A stretch of DNA of 64,000 bases from a bacterium (GTDB lineage Bacteria > Sumerlaeota > Sumerlaeia > SLMS01 > JAHLLQ01): contig JAHLLQ010000003.1 of assembly GCA_020444065.1 (NCBI GenBank), positions 630,979-694,978 on the forward strand. Direction: 5' to 3'. Each line of letters opens with the position of its first letter. Within the stretch, counting starts at the first letter, position 1. The notes under the pieces are model-generated. The model was not told the DNA's origin. It made no database searches and saw nothing but the letters and a program-made list of their open reading frames with translations. The position numbers were made by a program, and so were the translations under genes. Below are positions 49,978 through 59,891 of the stretch, in pieces.

Positions 49978-52011
49978 TCAATACAGCATCCAACCAATGC
50001 CGCGGATGACATCGTCTGGGATCAGCGGGTTGTTGCCATTGTCTTGTTCCTCGCCGTTGTTCAACCCATCGCCATCCGGATTGTCGAACTGATTCTGGTT
50101 CAGATTGCCGAAGTAGAAGAACTCCCAATCGTCATCCAGCGTATCGTTGTCCGAATCGTTGATCGGCGGCAGGGGAGCAAGGCCGCGGCTAACGACTTCC
50201 GTCACGAACGCATGCAACGGATCGCCGCCGCAATGATCGCGATCGATGATCGTGCGCAGAACAACCGGCGTTCCATCGACAAACGTTTCGACCAGGCCAC
50301 GCAGGCGGTATGTGTCGCCGCCGACATCCAGCAAGAACCCGAACTCGTCGTGCGTGATTGTGCCGCTCAGTTCCGTCCAGCCGGGGGGCAGTGCATTGAA
50401 GAAGGCGTCGACTTGCGTTTCCACCGGCGCGATGTTCGCCGTGCGAACGCCTTGCGGAATGTCTTCTGCATCGACCGGGCGCCCTGCAAAGTGATCTGAC
50501 AGCAGTTCCATCATCGAGCGGCTTTGCGGCGTTGTGTAGAAGCGGAAGTAATCGGCCACGAGGTCGATCATCTCTGTCGTCACCGCGCCGGAGACATCTG
50601 CGTAAAGCGCCACCTCATCGCGTCCGGCCGCCAATGTCGAAACCAACGAACCGGCGGGGCCCTTGCCTGCCTCGCCCGGGACGAAGATCGCTCCGTCGCC
50701 TTCCTGCAATTCGTAGTAGCGATTGAGCAGCAGCGCCTCCGCCGTGGTCCGCGGATCGATCAGCGCGTTCGCCTGCTCGTCGTAGATGGCGGCTTCGTAG
50801 GCGGTGCGATAGGACGTCACCCACGTATTCAGGTCCGATGCATCGGCGCAGAACGACATCGTGTCGATGCAGAGTGTCTTCGGCGATTGCACGGCCAGCA
50901 ACTGGCGGCCACTGCCATCGAGAGCCAGCGCCTGGTAGTAGCGGAACTGCTCGCCGGACGTGCGCAGATCGAACGTGCCGTCGGAATCGTGCGGTGAACC
51001 GGCCGCCGTGCCACCGGGCGTAATGACCTGGACGCTCCAATTCGTGGGCGTCGGCTTGCCCGGTGTCGGGCTGCCCGGTGGGGGAGTGCCACCCGCGGCC
51101 GAGTCGGAGATCGTCCCGGTGCGGTGAATCTCGACGGTGGACAGGCTGGGCGCCGCGGGGAAGTCCTCCGCATCGTCATCGGCCGTTCCGCGAAGCGTTT
51201 CGTCGTAGTCCGACCAATTGTCGCCGTCTGTGTCGACGAACAGCGGCGCGATCGACATCGGGGCGATCGTCGTGGCACCGCGGATCACTTCGTCGAAGTC
51301 GTTTCGGCCGTTGTCGTTTGCATCGCCTTCGGGTTCGAGGGGATTGAGCGTCAGTTCCACCTCGAGGCGATCCGGAATCTGATCGGCGTCTTGGTCGAGA
51401 CAATCGGGAAACTGCACATCGTACGTCGCGGCCTTCAAAGGTCCGGTAACATTTAGGGTCTCACCCTGATACTCAATCGTCGTGTCGCCCGTGATGTAGA
51501 TCGGCTGTCCCGTGTATGCTTCGAAGGGCGCGCCATCGATGGAGAACTTGATCACTGCCGTTGCGTCGCGCGCGACAAAAGTCACCGGCTGGGTTGTCTG
51601 GTAACTTCCCTGCGGCGGATCGATGCGAACGCCGAGAGGATCGTAGACACCGACCGATCCGAAGAACGCCAACGAACGACGCGAATCGACCTGGTTGACC
51701 GAGATGTGATATTGATCGGCGGGCAGCGGCAGTTCCTGATTCACTGTCTGAGGCGTGCCCATCAGGAATCCGAGCAATGCATCCGTATCGCTTGTTTGAA
51801 CTTCCACAGAAAACCCATCGTACACACCGACGGATTCCGTATATCCGGGAACCGTGTGTGCAACGATCGCGTACGGATCGTCCGTCGTCAGCGGATCGCT
51901 GTCGTAGAAAACGACATTCGCAACCGGAGAATCGGCCACGGCAAGTCCCGATACGAAGAGTGCGCCGAGCAGGCAAGTGGAGCGATGAAGCGAGCGTTTG
52001 GCTTTTCTCAT
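49978..52011 (-). CDS. Secreted protein with chitobiase-C-like and thrombospondin type 3 domains (third gene of operon)
   Basis: A 677-residue protein with a signal peptide (about 1-26, GLAVADS). A beta domain at about 130-200 reads IDPPQGSYQTTQPVTFVARDATAVIKFSIDG (in parts), like the chitobiase/FN3_7 fold. Calcium-type acidic repeats follow (DCLDQDADQIPDRLEVE, DANDNGRNDFDE, DTDGDNWSDYDE), then a PGSPTPGKPTP linker, a 250-residue unrecognised domain, and a last calcium repeat DSDNDTLDDDWEFFYFGNL ... DGDGLNNGEE. The C-terminus WMLY is not a known sorting signal. It is 17 bases downstream of the second gene, so cotranscribed. Confidence 0.7.
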   Translation of the reverse strand: MRKAKRSLHRSTCLLGALFVSGLAVADSPVANVVFYDSDPLTTDDPYAIVAHTVPGYTESVGVYDGFSVEVQTSDTDALLGFLMGTPQTVNQELPLPADQYHISVNQVDSRRSLAFFGSVGVYDPLGVRIDPPQGSYQTTQPVTFVARDATAVIKFSIDGAPFEAYTGQPIYITGDTTIEYQGETLNVTGPLKAATYDVQFPDCLDQDADQIPDRLEVELTLNPLEPEGDANDNGRNDFDEVIRGATTIAPMSIAPLFVDTDGDNWSDYDETLRGTADDDAEDFPAAPSLSTVEIHRTGTISDSAAGGTPPPGSPTPGKPTPTNWSVQVITPGGTAAGSPHDSDGTFDLRTSGEQFRYYQALALDGSGRQLLAVQSPKTLCIDTMSFCADASDLNTWVTSYRTAYEAAIYDEQANALIDPRTTAEALLLNRYYELQEGDGAIFVPGEAGKGPAGSLVSTLAAGRDEVALYADVSGAVTTEMIDLVADYFRFYTTPQSRSMMELLSDHFAGRPVDAEDIPQGVRTANIAPVETQVDAFFNALPPGWTELSGTITHDEFGFLLDVGGDTYRLRGLVETFVDGTPVVLRTIIDRDHCGGDPLHAFVTEVVSRGLAPLPPINDSDNDTLDDDWEFFYFGNLNQNQFDNPDGDGLNNGEEQDNGNNPLIPDDVIRGIGWMLY

Positions 52012-52028
52012 TGCGTTGCGTCTCCGTG

Positions 52029-54992
52029 TCAGCGGCCCGGGATGACGGCGATGCCCTCGATGGGCCCCACCAGGCTCGTAATTTCGTTATTATCCGGGTC
52101 GAACCCCATGAAGTAATAATCGTAAGTCGCGCCCTGGACGAGACCCGAGTTGTCAATGAAGTAGACGCCGTTCAAGCCCTGCGTGACAGACTCGATCGTG
52201 AAGAATGCATCATCGAGCAGGTCCGCCACGTAGTTCACTTCGGTGATGAACGGTGAAACGGCCACGAACGGTGTGTTCGGCTTATCGGTGCGCTTGCGCC
52301 AGACCATCACGGGCGGCTCGGGATAGTAACCGCCGCCCACGCCGGCCTCCTGGCTGGGAATGCTGTAGAGCACCAGCATCGCACCGCCATGCTCGGAAGT
52401 GAAGTACGCCTTGTTGTAGCTGCCGCGCGCCATCACCGGCGGCATCGGGCGCGGTGCCCAACGCAAGCCGGTGAACTCCGGCGATTGGAATGCATTGGAT
52501 GCGCCCCAGTTCAGCGGCAACGACTTCGTGGCGAAGCGGCTTGTTCCCGCCATCGTCACGGCTTCCACGAGAACGTAATAGTCTTCCGATGTGCTGATCG
52601 CGGTCCCATCGCGGTCGATGCTGTCGACCAGCGCAGAGTATTCGCGCAGCGATTCGTTGTAGGTCAGATCGCTGACGGCCAACTCGACGGCCTTGTCGGG
52701 ATCGGGCAGTCCATCGGGACTCGACAGAAAGTGCACGCGGTAGAAGAGGATGCCCGACTTCGGGCCGGTCCACTTCAACGAAGCTTTCGGATTTCCGGGC
52801 AGGCCGGATGCGGCGACGGACTTCAGAACTGGCGTCGGAATATCGCCCAGGAACAGAATGCGGGCGGGCAGATAGAACGGCGGACCCGGGTTGCCGTGCT
52901 TGTCCATGGCAACGACGCTGTACTTCACGTCGGCCAGGCCCTCGGGATGGTAGGGATCGACGAGATCCAACGTCGCCCCATCGCAAGGCGTTTCATTCAC
53001 GAGTTGATAAGTCGACCCACCATCGACGCTGCGATACAGTCGCAACGACTCGACGTCGCCACTGCACGGGAACGTGAGTTTGAACGGTGGAATGTCCCCC
53101 CCGGGGATCGCCGTGATGATCTTGCCCGGAACGAGCGGCGCCTGGTCGCAGATTTGTTCGGAACCGCGCGCCGTCATCGTGATTGTGTAGACTTCACGCG
53201 TCGAACCTGGCATCCAATCTGGCGGTGGTGCAACGTCAACGGATTCCGTGCGGCCATCGATTGTAAAGACCTTGAAGCGATAGGTTGGGATGTCGTTCTG
53301 GTCCACAACATCTTCAATCACGTCGCCGGAAACGTACGTGCCGACGTTGCCGAAGACAACCGGCCCAAGCGGAACAACTTCATCCGCGATCCCGGGCAGT
53401 CCCGGGTACACGCGCGAGATGTGAACGCGATCGAAGATCGGATCTTCCTTCACCAGCAAGAACGCCGGGCGCCAGATTTCCTCGCGGCCGGTCGATTCGG
53501 CTTCGCGCGTGCCCTGGACGCTGATCGAGGTAAGCGACGTGCAAATCAGCGATGCGCGTCCGGGAGACGGGCCGACGACATCGTCAATCGCGGCGTAAGT
53601 CGGCGGAGAGAGCGGACTCTCGTTGCCGGAGTCATCAACCGCCGACAGGCAATACCAGTATCCACGGGCAAAGTCGGCAGAGGAAACTTCCTTGTCGTCG
53701 TGCATTGCGTGCGTCGGTGTCGGATCGCCTTCAGGAGAAGGCACTTCCGCAATCAGGCCTTCAGTCAGGCCATTGATGTCGGGGAACGGCGTGTTCTTGC
53801 CCGTGTGCCCGTAATCCTGGAATCTATACAGGCGATAGAGTACTGTCTCGCCGCCTTGATGTGGCCAGCGAGCGCGCAGGTACGGCGTGCCGTCCTCCAA
53901 CTGCTCCGGGAAGACATTCAGTCCGCGTGGAACGGCAGGCGGTACGGTATCGCGAACGACCGCCTGAAGCGGATCGCTCGGGTAACCTTCCTGGCCCAGC
54001 AGATCGCGCGCGACGACCCAGTACGTATAAACATGTCCGACTGGAAGAAGATCCGCATCGTCTGCTGTATCGCTCCATTCGCCCTCATCGACGTAGACAT
54101 AGGACTGATCGGGGGGCGTGTCCGGCATTGGGGACGGAGCAAGAATCGGATTGTCGTTGATACGTTCAACTTCGTTCTGAACATCCTCGAAGAACTCGCC
54201 GGGTTGCAGCGCGCGATTCAGACGATACACGTTGTAGCCAAACGTCAGCGGGCGTTCGTCGACTGATAGCGGTGCGGCCCAATCGAGGTAAATGCGTTGG
54301 TTGTTGTTCACCGAGGGGCTCACTTGGTCGCGGCTGATCAGGGAGACCTCCTTCAGTTCCTGCGGCGGTGCGAGCACATCGGGCTGGCTGGCATCGATGG
54401 TCACCTTGCCCAACGCATTCACGGCATTGCCGGACGCGTTGCCCTCCCAAAGCTCGTACAGGAACGGTCCGTCGAGAGGATCGACGAAATCGAGGTAGCC
54501 GTGGCCTTCGACCAGAGCGAATCCGTAGTTGATCTGCTCCAGGAATTTCCGACGCAATTGGGCGTAGTCGGAAGCATCTTGTCCTTCGAGCAGATCGATC
54601 ACGCGCTGCGCGAATTCTTCCTTCGACGAACCGGCCGTGCCGTAGATGTCTTCCAGAATATGGCGCGCATCGAGCAGAATTGCATCTTCGCCCGGGCGAT
54701 AGAAGATGCTGGCGATCAAGGCTCCGTTGCGCGTGCTCTTCACCACGGAAATCTTGTGGCGCACGCCATCCTGGCCCGTGCGAAACAGCACCGTCGTTTG
54801 CGGATCGACAATCTCGTCGACCGCGTACCAACGCAGCAGAACGCGTTGTCCCCAATCTTCTTCGCCACCGACGATTCCCGTGAACACAAGCGGCGAAATC
54901 GTGGGTGGCGTATCCGCCTGGGGCTTCCCATGACCGAGCAGGAACAGGCCTGCCAGGAGGATGATCAGTACATGAAAGCGCGGCAATCGCAT
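52029..54992 (-). CDS. Large secreted protein with fibronectin type III-like repeats (second gene of operon)
   Basis: A 987-residue protein with a signal peptide (about 1-26, GHGKPQA). The body is a chain of FN3-like beta modules (QRIYLDWAAPLSVDERPLTFGYNVYRLN; YVYVDEGEW; VYTYWVVARDLLGQEGYPS; DTVPPAVPRGLNVFPEQLEDG; later YWYCLSAVDDSGNESPLSPP and KYSVVAMDKHGNPGPP), separated by linkers. No catalytic motif is seen. The ATG at 54992 is chosen because GGAGAAACC precedes it and it begins a signal peptide. It starts 19 bases after the first gene ends. Confidence 0.72.
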   Translation of the reverse strand: MRLPRFHVLIILLAGLFLLGHGKPQADTPPTISPLVFTGIVGGEEDWGQRVLLRWYAVDEIVDPQTTVLFRTGQDGVRHKISVVKSTRNGALIASIFYRPGEDAILLDARHILEDIYGTAGSSKEEFAQRVIDLLEGQDASDYAQLRRKFLEQINYGFALVEGHGYLDFVDPLDGPFLYELWEGNASGNAVNALGKVTIDASQPDVLAPPQELKEVSLISRDQVSPSVNNNQRIYLDWAAPLSVDERPLTFGYNVYRLNRALQPGEFFEDVQNEVERINDNPILAPSPMPDTPPDQSYVYVDEGEWSDTADDADLLPVGHVYTYWVVARDLLGQEGYPSDPLQAVVRDTVPPAVPRGLNVFPEQLEDGTPYLRARWPHQGGETVLYRLYRFQDYGHTGKNTPFPDINGLTEGLIAEVPSPEGDPTPTHAMHDDKEVSSADFARGYWYCLSAVDDSGNESPLSPPTYAAIDDVVGPSPGRASLICTSLTSISVQGTREAESTGREEIWRPAFLLVKEDPIFDRVHISRVYPGLPGIADEVVPLGPVVFGNVGTYVSGDVIEDVVDQNDIPTYRFKVFTIDGRTESVDVAPPPDWMPGSTREVYTITMTARGSEQICDQAPLVPGKIITAIPGGDIPPFKLTFPCSGDVESLRLYRSVDGGSTYQLVNETPCDGATLDLVDPYHPEGLADVKYSVVAMDKHGNPGPPFYLPARILFLGDIPTPVLKSVAASGLPGNPKASLKWTGPKSGILFYRVHFLSSPDGLPDPDKAVELAVSDLTYNESLREYSALVDSIDRDGTAISTSEDYYVLVEAVTMAGTSRFATKSLPLNWGASNAFQSPEFTGLRWAPRPMPPVMARGSYNKAYFTSEHGGAMLVLYSIPSQEAGVGGGYYPEPPVMVWRKRTDKPNTPFVAVSPFITEVNYVADLLDDAFFTIESVTQGLNGVYFIDNSGLVQGATYDYYFMGFDPDNNEITSLVGPIEGIAVIPGR

Positions 54993-55011
54993 GCGGTTTC
55001 TCCGTCTATTC

Positions 55012-58000
55012 TCAGAGGCTGCAGTCAGCATCGAGGTTGAAACTCCAGAAGTTGAGAGTTCGGTAAAGCACATCGGCGTACATCACGCAGGAGGCGCACC
55101 ACTTGTCGTTGAGGACGTCCTTCGGCTCAAACCAGGCTTCCGGTTCGCAGAATCCGAGTCCGCCGCCGAGCCAGGCGATGCCCTTCAGGAAATAGCCACC
55201 GTCTTCCTTGCCGCCGATCAGCGTCATCTTGCCCTTCGCACTGACCAGGCAGATGGCCTTGCCAACGACACCTGCCGTCAGCTTGCCGCCGAACGACGGG
55301 CCATCCAGAAGGAACCAGAAGCCCGCACCCACGTTGGCGCTCAGGCGCAGGAAACACCCATTATCCCACACGGGAATCACGGCCTCCGCGAACGAGTAGA
55401 TACCCGTGATCTCATCTTCCTTGAACGCGCCTTCGACTTCCGGATCGAGTGTCGTCAGCAACTCGATGCCGTTACACGTCTTGCCGAGGAAGATACCGCC
55501 CTGTGCGCTGCCGCCTTCAAAGACGACGCCACCCTTGAACGTGACGTAGATCTCGTTCAGGCCAACGGCCATCGCGAAGAACGGCGCGACAATGCGCACA
55601 GCTTCGAAGTCGATCGCTCCGGACGTTTCAATCTTGCCGCCCATATCGGACAGGAAGAACGGCAGGTCAGGTCCATCCTGGTTCAGGCGAAGCATGACCT
55701 GGATTTCTTCCGCCTTCAGGTCGCCGCGCGGAACACGCAATGGCACATCGAAGACTGCGATTTCTACCTTGATCGATTCCGCGCCGACTGGCGTACCGCA
55801 AACGGGTTTGTCTGAATCGTTCTTATGGCGCTCCATGTCGAGCGACGCGCGGAACTCGAAGCTGTCCGAGAACTCGAACGCAAACTCCGCATCAATGTGC
55901 AGTCGATCCAACGTTTGCCCGCCAAAGACGGCGTAGCCGCTGATCTCTGCAGCCGAAACGCCGACCACATCGTTCAATTGCTGCGTCACGTCGTTGATCG
56001 CCGAACCCGCAATATCCAAATAAGCCTTCACCTGATTGTTGAGCGTATCGAACAGGCCGTTCAGGATTTCCTGAACCTGCATTCGAAGAGGCTCGAAGAC
56101 CTGTGCGACGACCTGGTTTACTGCCTGGAAGAAGGCTGTGTTGTAGATCGTATCGACGACGAGTTGATTGACAACTTCCGGGTCCAGGTTACGAACCGTC
56201 GCAGCGTTCGAGTGAATCTCATTGGCCATGTCCTTCAGGCCTTGCTTCACTGTCGCGACCATCGCCGTAAAGTCGCCACCGCTGATCAGATTGTCGATCT
56301 CCTGCAGATTCGCGAGCTCTGCGCCTTCGCCGATCTGATTACGGAGTTCCTCAAGCTGCGGCTTGAGTTGCCCGTTGATCAGGTTATCGACAATATACGC
56401 GCGCGCTTCTTCAACATCGCCAAAGACCTGATCGATGCCGTCCGGCTCTGCCCCGGCCAGGTCGACAAGTGCAGCCAGAACCTGGTGCAATTGATCGATG
56501 TTAAGATTGTTGATCTTCGCTTCGATGTTCTCCAGGGCGGAGAGCATGCGATCGATCTGCATCACGAGCGGGCCGGTCCCCTTCGCGTACTCGGTCGCGA
56601 GATACGTATCGAGATCGGCCATCACTGTGTCGATGCGCGCATTCATCGCTGCCAGGTCGGCAGACGCGCCTTCGGCCTGGTCGCCGACATCGCGCAACTG
56701 ATTCACAAGATCGGTCACGATGGGACGCGTCACGTCGGCCATCGAGGAACGAATGGCTTCACCGAAGTTTCCGGAGAGCGCCTCGTTCAGATCGCCCATC
56801 CCATCCTTCAGCGGACCAAGCAACTCCTGCAGCACCGGATCGGTGAAGTCATCGAGCAGGCTGGAAAGGTTGATCGCGGGGAAGCCCTGATAGCCGGCAC
56901 CGAAGACGATCTCCGTATCGTCGCGCGTGATGCCGCGAACGCTGGAGGCAACACTCAGCACGACTAGATCGCGGTCCTTTTCTTCGCCTGGTGCTGTTGC
57001 AAATCGGCGTGCCACGTTATTGTAAGCGACGGGGTACTCGAGATCGACGATGCCGGCGAAACTCGACGAGACCACCGGACGCTGCGTCGGGCTGTCGGTG
57101 TATTCCTGGATCGAGGAAATGCCTGCCGGGAAACCATTGTGATCGGGATCGATGTCGACAGGGGGAGTCTCGGCGGCTTTGCGGCCATCGAACAGACGCG
57201 GAGTCGCGCCGATGTCCCACAACGCCGTCACCGGCGTCGCACCCCAGAAGGGCAACTTGATATCGCCGCGAACGACTGTGAGGCCGTTCAAGTTGTTTGT
57301 TCCATCCCAGGCTGAATAATACGCGGAACGAACCGTGAACGTGAACTCCTGCAGGTCGTTCGCCGGCTCGCCGAGCAACTCGACATCGCGAATGTCGCCG
57401 TTGCCTGCGAATTCCGTCTCCGCCAGCAGCGCCACGCCGAGTTCCGGAATCGTGTTCGTACTGGTTGTCTTGAGCGTACGCTTCGGAGTTCCGCCACAGA
57501 TCGACTCGGGCGGAGAGACGTCGACGAACTCAAGCGACGAGAAATCGAACGTTCTGTTCCAGTAAGCCAGCACGTTATCCGTGACATCGGCCAACTGCGC
57601 CGCGCCGGGCAGGCCGCAGGGCTCTAACTCGAGGTTTGTGAACGAGAGCTGTGTGTCCGACGGGAAAGGCAGAATAATCGCGCCGTTGATTTCGCTATCG
57701 AGGTGCTGGTGATTGTCGAGGAACGTGTTGTTGAATTTCGTGAGCACGGTTTCGTACTCGTTGAACAACATCAGCGGCGGAAGCGCGGCGACTGCTGCTT
57801 CGGAGGCGTCCAGCGTTCCGCTGATTCCGCCTTTGCGCACGTAGATCTTGCTGCCGCCATTGGACGATGTGAATGGTGCCGAGTTGCAGGCCAAATCCAC
57901 CGAGAACGAAACGCCCGACATCGCGGTTCGTCCAAGAGTGTACCCGGCATAGGAGCCATCGCCTTCAGCATACTCTTCTTCGCCGGACATGACCAGTGCT

Positions 58001-59178
58001 GCATCGTCATCGGCAGAATCGGTACGACCCGCAAGGAGGTACTCTGTCGGCAACGCATTCAGCGACGCTCCGGACGTCTTCCAACCGGGGAAGTACAACG
58101 AAGCATCTTCCTCCAGCGGACCGACTTCGTACGCGTCGAACGGGAATTCCATCGGCGCGGCGGCCGAATTGTCGATGGTTCCGAGTATCGCCCCATCCGG
58201 ACCGACCTCGAGTTCGCTGGGGCCGAAGAACTGCGGCGTGACGGCGTTGGGATCCGTGCAAATCTCGCCGCCGTAGCTCAGAAGGCCGCCGGCCGACGTC
58301 ACTGTGCCGGTCGTCAGTTGGCTATTGAGGAATGAAACTTCAAAGGAAACCGTGCCTGCCACAACGCCCTGCGGAAAGCCGGGCAGATGATTCTCCGCCG
58401 TATAATCCTCGATCAGTAACTGCAGGCCATCCGGATGCACGACGGCCAGGTTATTCACCGGCGTTGCGTAATACATCCATCCGCCATTGGCGGGGCGAGT
58501 GCCGGGGGACTTGTCGAACTCGTCCTTGAAGACATAGCGGACATCGTTCGCGCCCAGGGGAATCTGCAGGCCGTCAACGTCGGTGAACCACGCATTCCCG
58601 TTGGTCAGCAGCCAGAACGGATCGTTCTCCAACTTGAGGACATCCAGTTCTTCAGCGGCGAAGTTCCGAATACCAAGGTACCGCAATTCCTGGTCGAAGT
58701 TGCCGAAACCGAAGGGCAGCTTTTCCTCGCGGAACAACGGATCCGTCAGGCGTCGCTTCACGATTACGCCTTCAGGCAGTTGCAGCTCGAAGTCTGCCCT
58801 CGCGCCAAGCGACGAGAGCGTTGCTTTGGTCGTGTACCACGCCCAGTTTCCGGACGGCGACTTGTAGGGCTGCGGAAGATCGAAGGGCACACTGCCCGAG
58901 AAGACCTTGCCCGGATCGGAGGCGACGCCGGAGTGCGTGACCTCTAGTGTAACCGGCACATTTTCCAGGGCATCGCTCCACGAAATGGAACCTTTGAACG
59001 TCGTGCCGAGGTACGAATCGAACGACGTGATGTCCGCAAGGATGGCCTTGTCGGATTCACCGAACTGCAACTGGGTGAAAGGCTGTGCCTGCGTTCGATC
59101 GGGCAGGAATCCCAGCAGCAGTATTAGGAGTGCAATGGGTGGGAGAACCACCCGAGATGAAGAGGCATTCGTAACCAT
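55012..59178 (-). CDS. Very large secreted protein of unknown family (first gene of operon)
   Basis: A 1388-residue protein with a signal peptide (about 1-31, PDRTQAQ). The first 800 residues are beta-rich and acidic with no recognised domain. From about 815 to 1115 is a helical region (DPVLQELLGPLKDGMGD, LVNQLRDVGDQAEGASADLAAMNARI, IKVEIAVF after it) with long amphipathic helices. The last 270 residues are again beta-rich and Gly-rich, with six Cys (for example GKTCNG, CEPEAWFEP, WCASC). The start at 59178 (ATG) is preferred to a GTG 14 codons upstream, although its GGGAGAG is rather far (11 bases). I recognise no family. Confidence 0.7.
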   Translation of the reverse strand: MVTNASSSRVVLPPIALLILLLGFLPDRTQAQPFTQLQFGESDKAILADITSFDSYLGTTFKGSISWSDALENVPVTLEVTHSGVASDPGKVFSGSVPFDLPQPYKSPSGNWAWYTTKATLSSLGARADFELQLPEGVIVKRRLTDPLFREEKLPFGFGNFDQELRYLGIRNFAAEELDVLKLENDPFWLLTNGNAWFTDVDGLQIPLGANDVRYVFKDEFDKSPGTRPANGGWMYYATPVNNLAVVHPDGLQLLIEDYTAENHLPGFPQGVVAGTVSFEVSFLNSQLTTGTVTSAGGLLSYGGEICTDPNAVTPQFFGPSELEVGPDGAILGTIDNSAAAPMEFPFDAYEVGPLEEDASLYFPGWKTSGASLNALPTEYLLAGRTDSADDDAALVMSGEEEYAEGDGSYAGYTLGRTAMSGVSFSVDLACNSAPFTSSNGGSKIYVRKGGISGTLDASEAAVAALPPLMLFNEYETVLTKFNNTFLDNHQHLDSEINGAIILPFPSDTQLSFTNLELEPCGLPGAAQLADVTDNVLAYWNRTFDFSSLEFVDVSPPESICGGTPKRTLKTTSTNTIPELGVALLAETEFAGNGDIRDVELLGEPANDLQEFTFTVRSAYYSAWDGTNNLNGLTVVRGDIKLPFWGATPVTALWDIGATPRLFDGRKAAETPPVDIDPDHNGFPAGISSIQEYTDSPTQRPVVSSSFAGIVDLEYPVAYNNVARRFATAPGEEKDRDLVVLSVASSVRGITRDDTEIVFGAGYQGFPAINLSSLLDDFTDPVLQELLGPLKDGMGDLNEALSGNFGEAIRSSMADVTRPIVTDLVNQLRDVGDQAEGASADLAAMNARIDTVMADLDTYLATEYAKGTGPLVMQIDRMLSALENIEAKINNLNIDQLHQVLAALVDLAGAEPDGIDQVFGDVEEARAYIVDNLINGQLKPQLEELRNQIGEGAELANLQEIDNLISGGDFTAMVATVKQGLKDMANEIHSNAATVRNLDPEVVNQLVVDTIYNTAFFQAVNQVVAQVFEPLRMQVQEILNGLFDTLNNQVKAYLDIAGSAINDVTQQLNDVVGVSAAEISGYAVFGGQTLDRLHIDAEFAFEFSDSFEFRASLDMERHKNDSDKPVCGTPVGAESIKVEIAVFDVPLRVPRGDLKAEEIQVMLRLNQDGPDLPFFLSDMGGKIETSGAIDFEAVRIVAPFFAMAVGLNEIYVTFKGGVVFEGGSAQGGIFLGKTCNGIELLTTLDPEVEGAFKEDEITGIYSFAEAVIPVWDNGCFLRLSANVGAGFWFLLDGPSFGGKLTAGVVGKAICLVSAKGKMTLIGGKEDGGYFLKGIAWLGGGLGFCEPEAWFEPKDVLNDKWCASCVMYADVLYRTLNFWSFNLDADCSL

Positions 59179-59508
59179 TGCGGCACTGTCTCTCCCGAGA
59201 GAAATGGAAGCGCTATTCACTCAAGAGCGGCGGACTCACCGGTAGCTCCTCAATGAGGAAGGCCGGCAGAGAAAGGCACACCCATTGAGGACTCAATCGG
59301 CTTCGGGTTTCGGAGGGAAACCGGCTGAAATCGTGCGGGTAAACTCGGTTAAAGCACAGAATGTGCCCTCTCGTGTGCAAGAAGGCACGTTCTTTAGACC
59401 GTTAGGATGCAAGTCAAGTCATGCGTGTATTTCGCGCATCAGATCGGCTTGACGGTGGCGCAATCTCATTGACAGCGAACACGACCCTCCAGACATTTGC
59501 CTCCTCAA
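59179..59508. other. Intergenic region upstream of secreted operon and tRNA-Cys copy 2
   Basis: About 330 bases that must carry the promoter of the minus-strand operon and that of the tRNA. Apart from the tRNA promoter candidate I recognise nothing in it. It is less GC-rich around 59330-59430. Confidence 0.4.
59469..59497 (+). promoter_or_regulatory. Promoter candidate of tRNA-Cys copy 2
   Basis: Consensus TTGACA at 59469-59474, 17 bases, then GACATT at 59492-59497, with the tRNA starting 12 bases later. The -10 is a poor match, but spacing and position fit. Confidence 0.45.
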
Positions 59509-59582
59509 GGTGCGGTACCCAAGAGGCTAGGGAGAGGTCTGCAAAACCTCCAACGCGGGTTCGAATCCCGCCCGCACCTCCA
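59509..59582 (+). tRNA. tRNA-Cys (GCA), copy 2
   Basis: Acceptor GGTGCGG/CCGCACC, T discriminator and encoded CCA are the same as copy 1. Anticodon arm GAGGT-CTGCAAA-ACCTC reads GCA. The T arm GCGGG-TTCGAAT-CCCGC, the 9-base D loop and the CAAC variable loop differ from copy 1. Confidence 0.94.
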
Positions 59583-59891
59583 CTCCCTATATTTATCGAA
59601 TCATTAACCCTGTCGGTGCACCCGGTTCCCCGGAGTCCGCGATCGCGCAGTAGCCAGTCACGCCTTATGCATCCGCTTCGAACTGATAGCGACTCACCTG
59701 ACGTGTCCCCAGCGCCATCCAAGGCCCCGATCGACGCGTTCGAAGTACCTGACACACGCCTGGAGCGGCGCGGCGAGGCTGCCGAGGGATGATTTGGGAC
59801 TCCCAGAAGCCCTCTCAATGCACAAACCGCATTGACGAGCCCTGACCTCCCAACAGAGATTAGCGGTTAACTCTGCCGAGTAAGGTCATTG
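59583..59891. other. Intergenic region between tRNA-Cys copy 2 and sensor gene
   Basis: About 310 bases. An open frame runs through the tRNA and into this region, but it has no ribosome site or recognisable product. I see no repeat or clear terminator. Confidence 0.35.

Noticed and set aside
52389-54266. Long plus-strand open frame (625 codons) opposite the FN3-like gene
   Set aside because: No signal peptide, domain or ribosome site; the minus strand has a signal peptide and coherent beta modules.
40888-59582. Integrative element or prophage inserted in tRNA-Cys
   Set aside because: There is no integrase, excisionase, phage or conjugation gene between the tRNAs, and the two tRNAs differ in D, variable and T arms, so they are not the att repeats of one insertion.
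59421-59792. Open frame through tRNA-Cys copy 2
   Set aside because: It runs across a well-formed tRNA and has no ribosome site or recognisable product.
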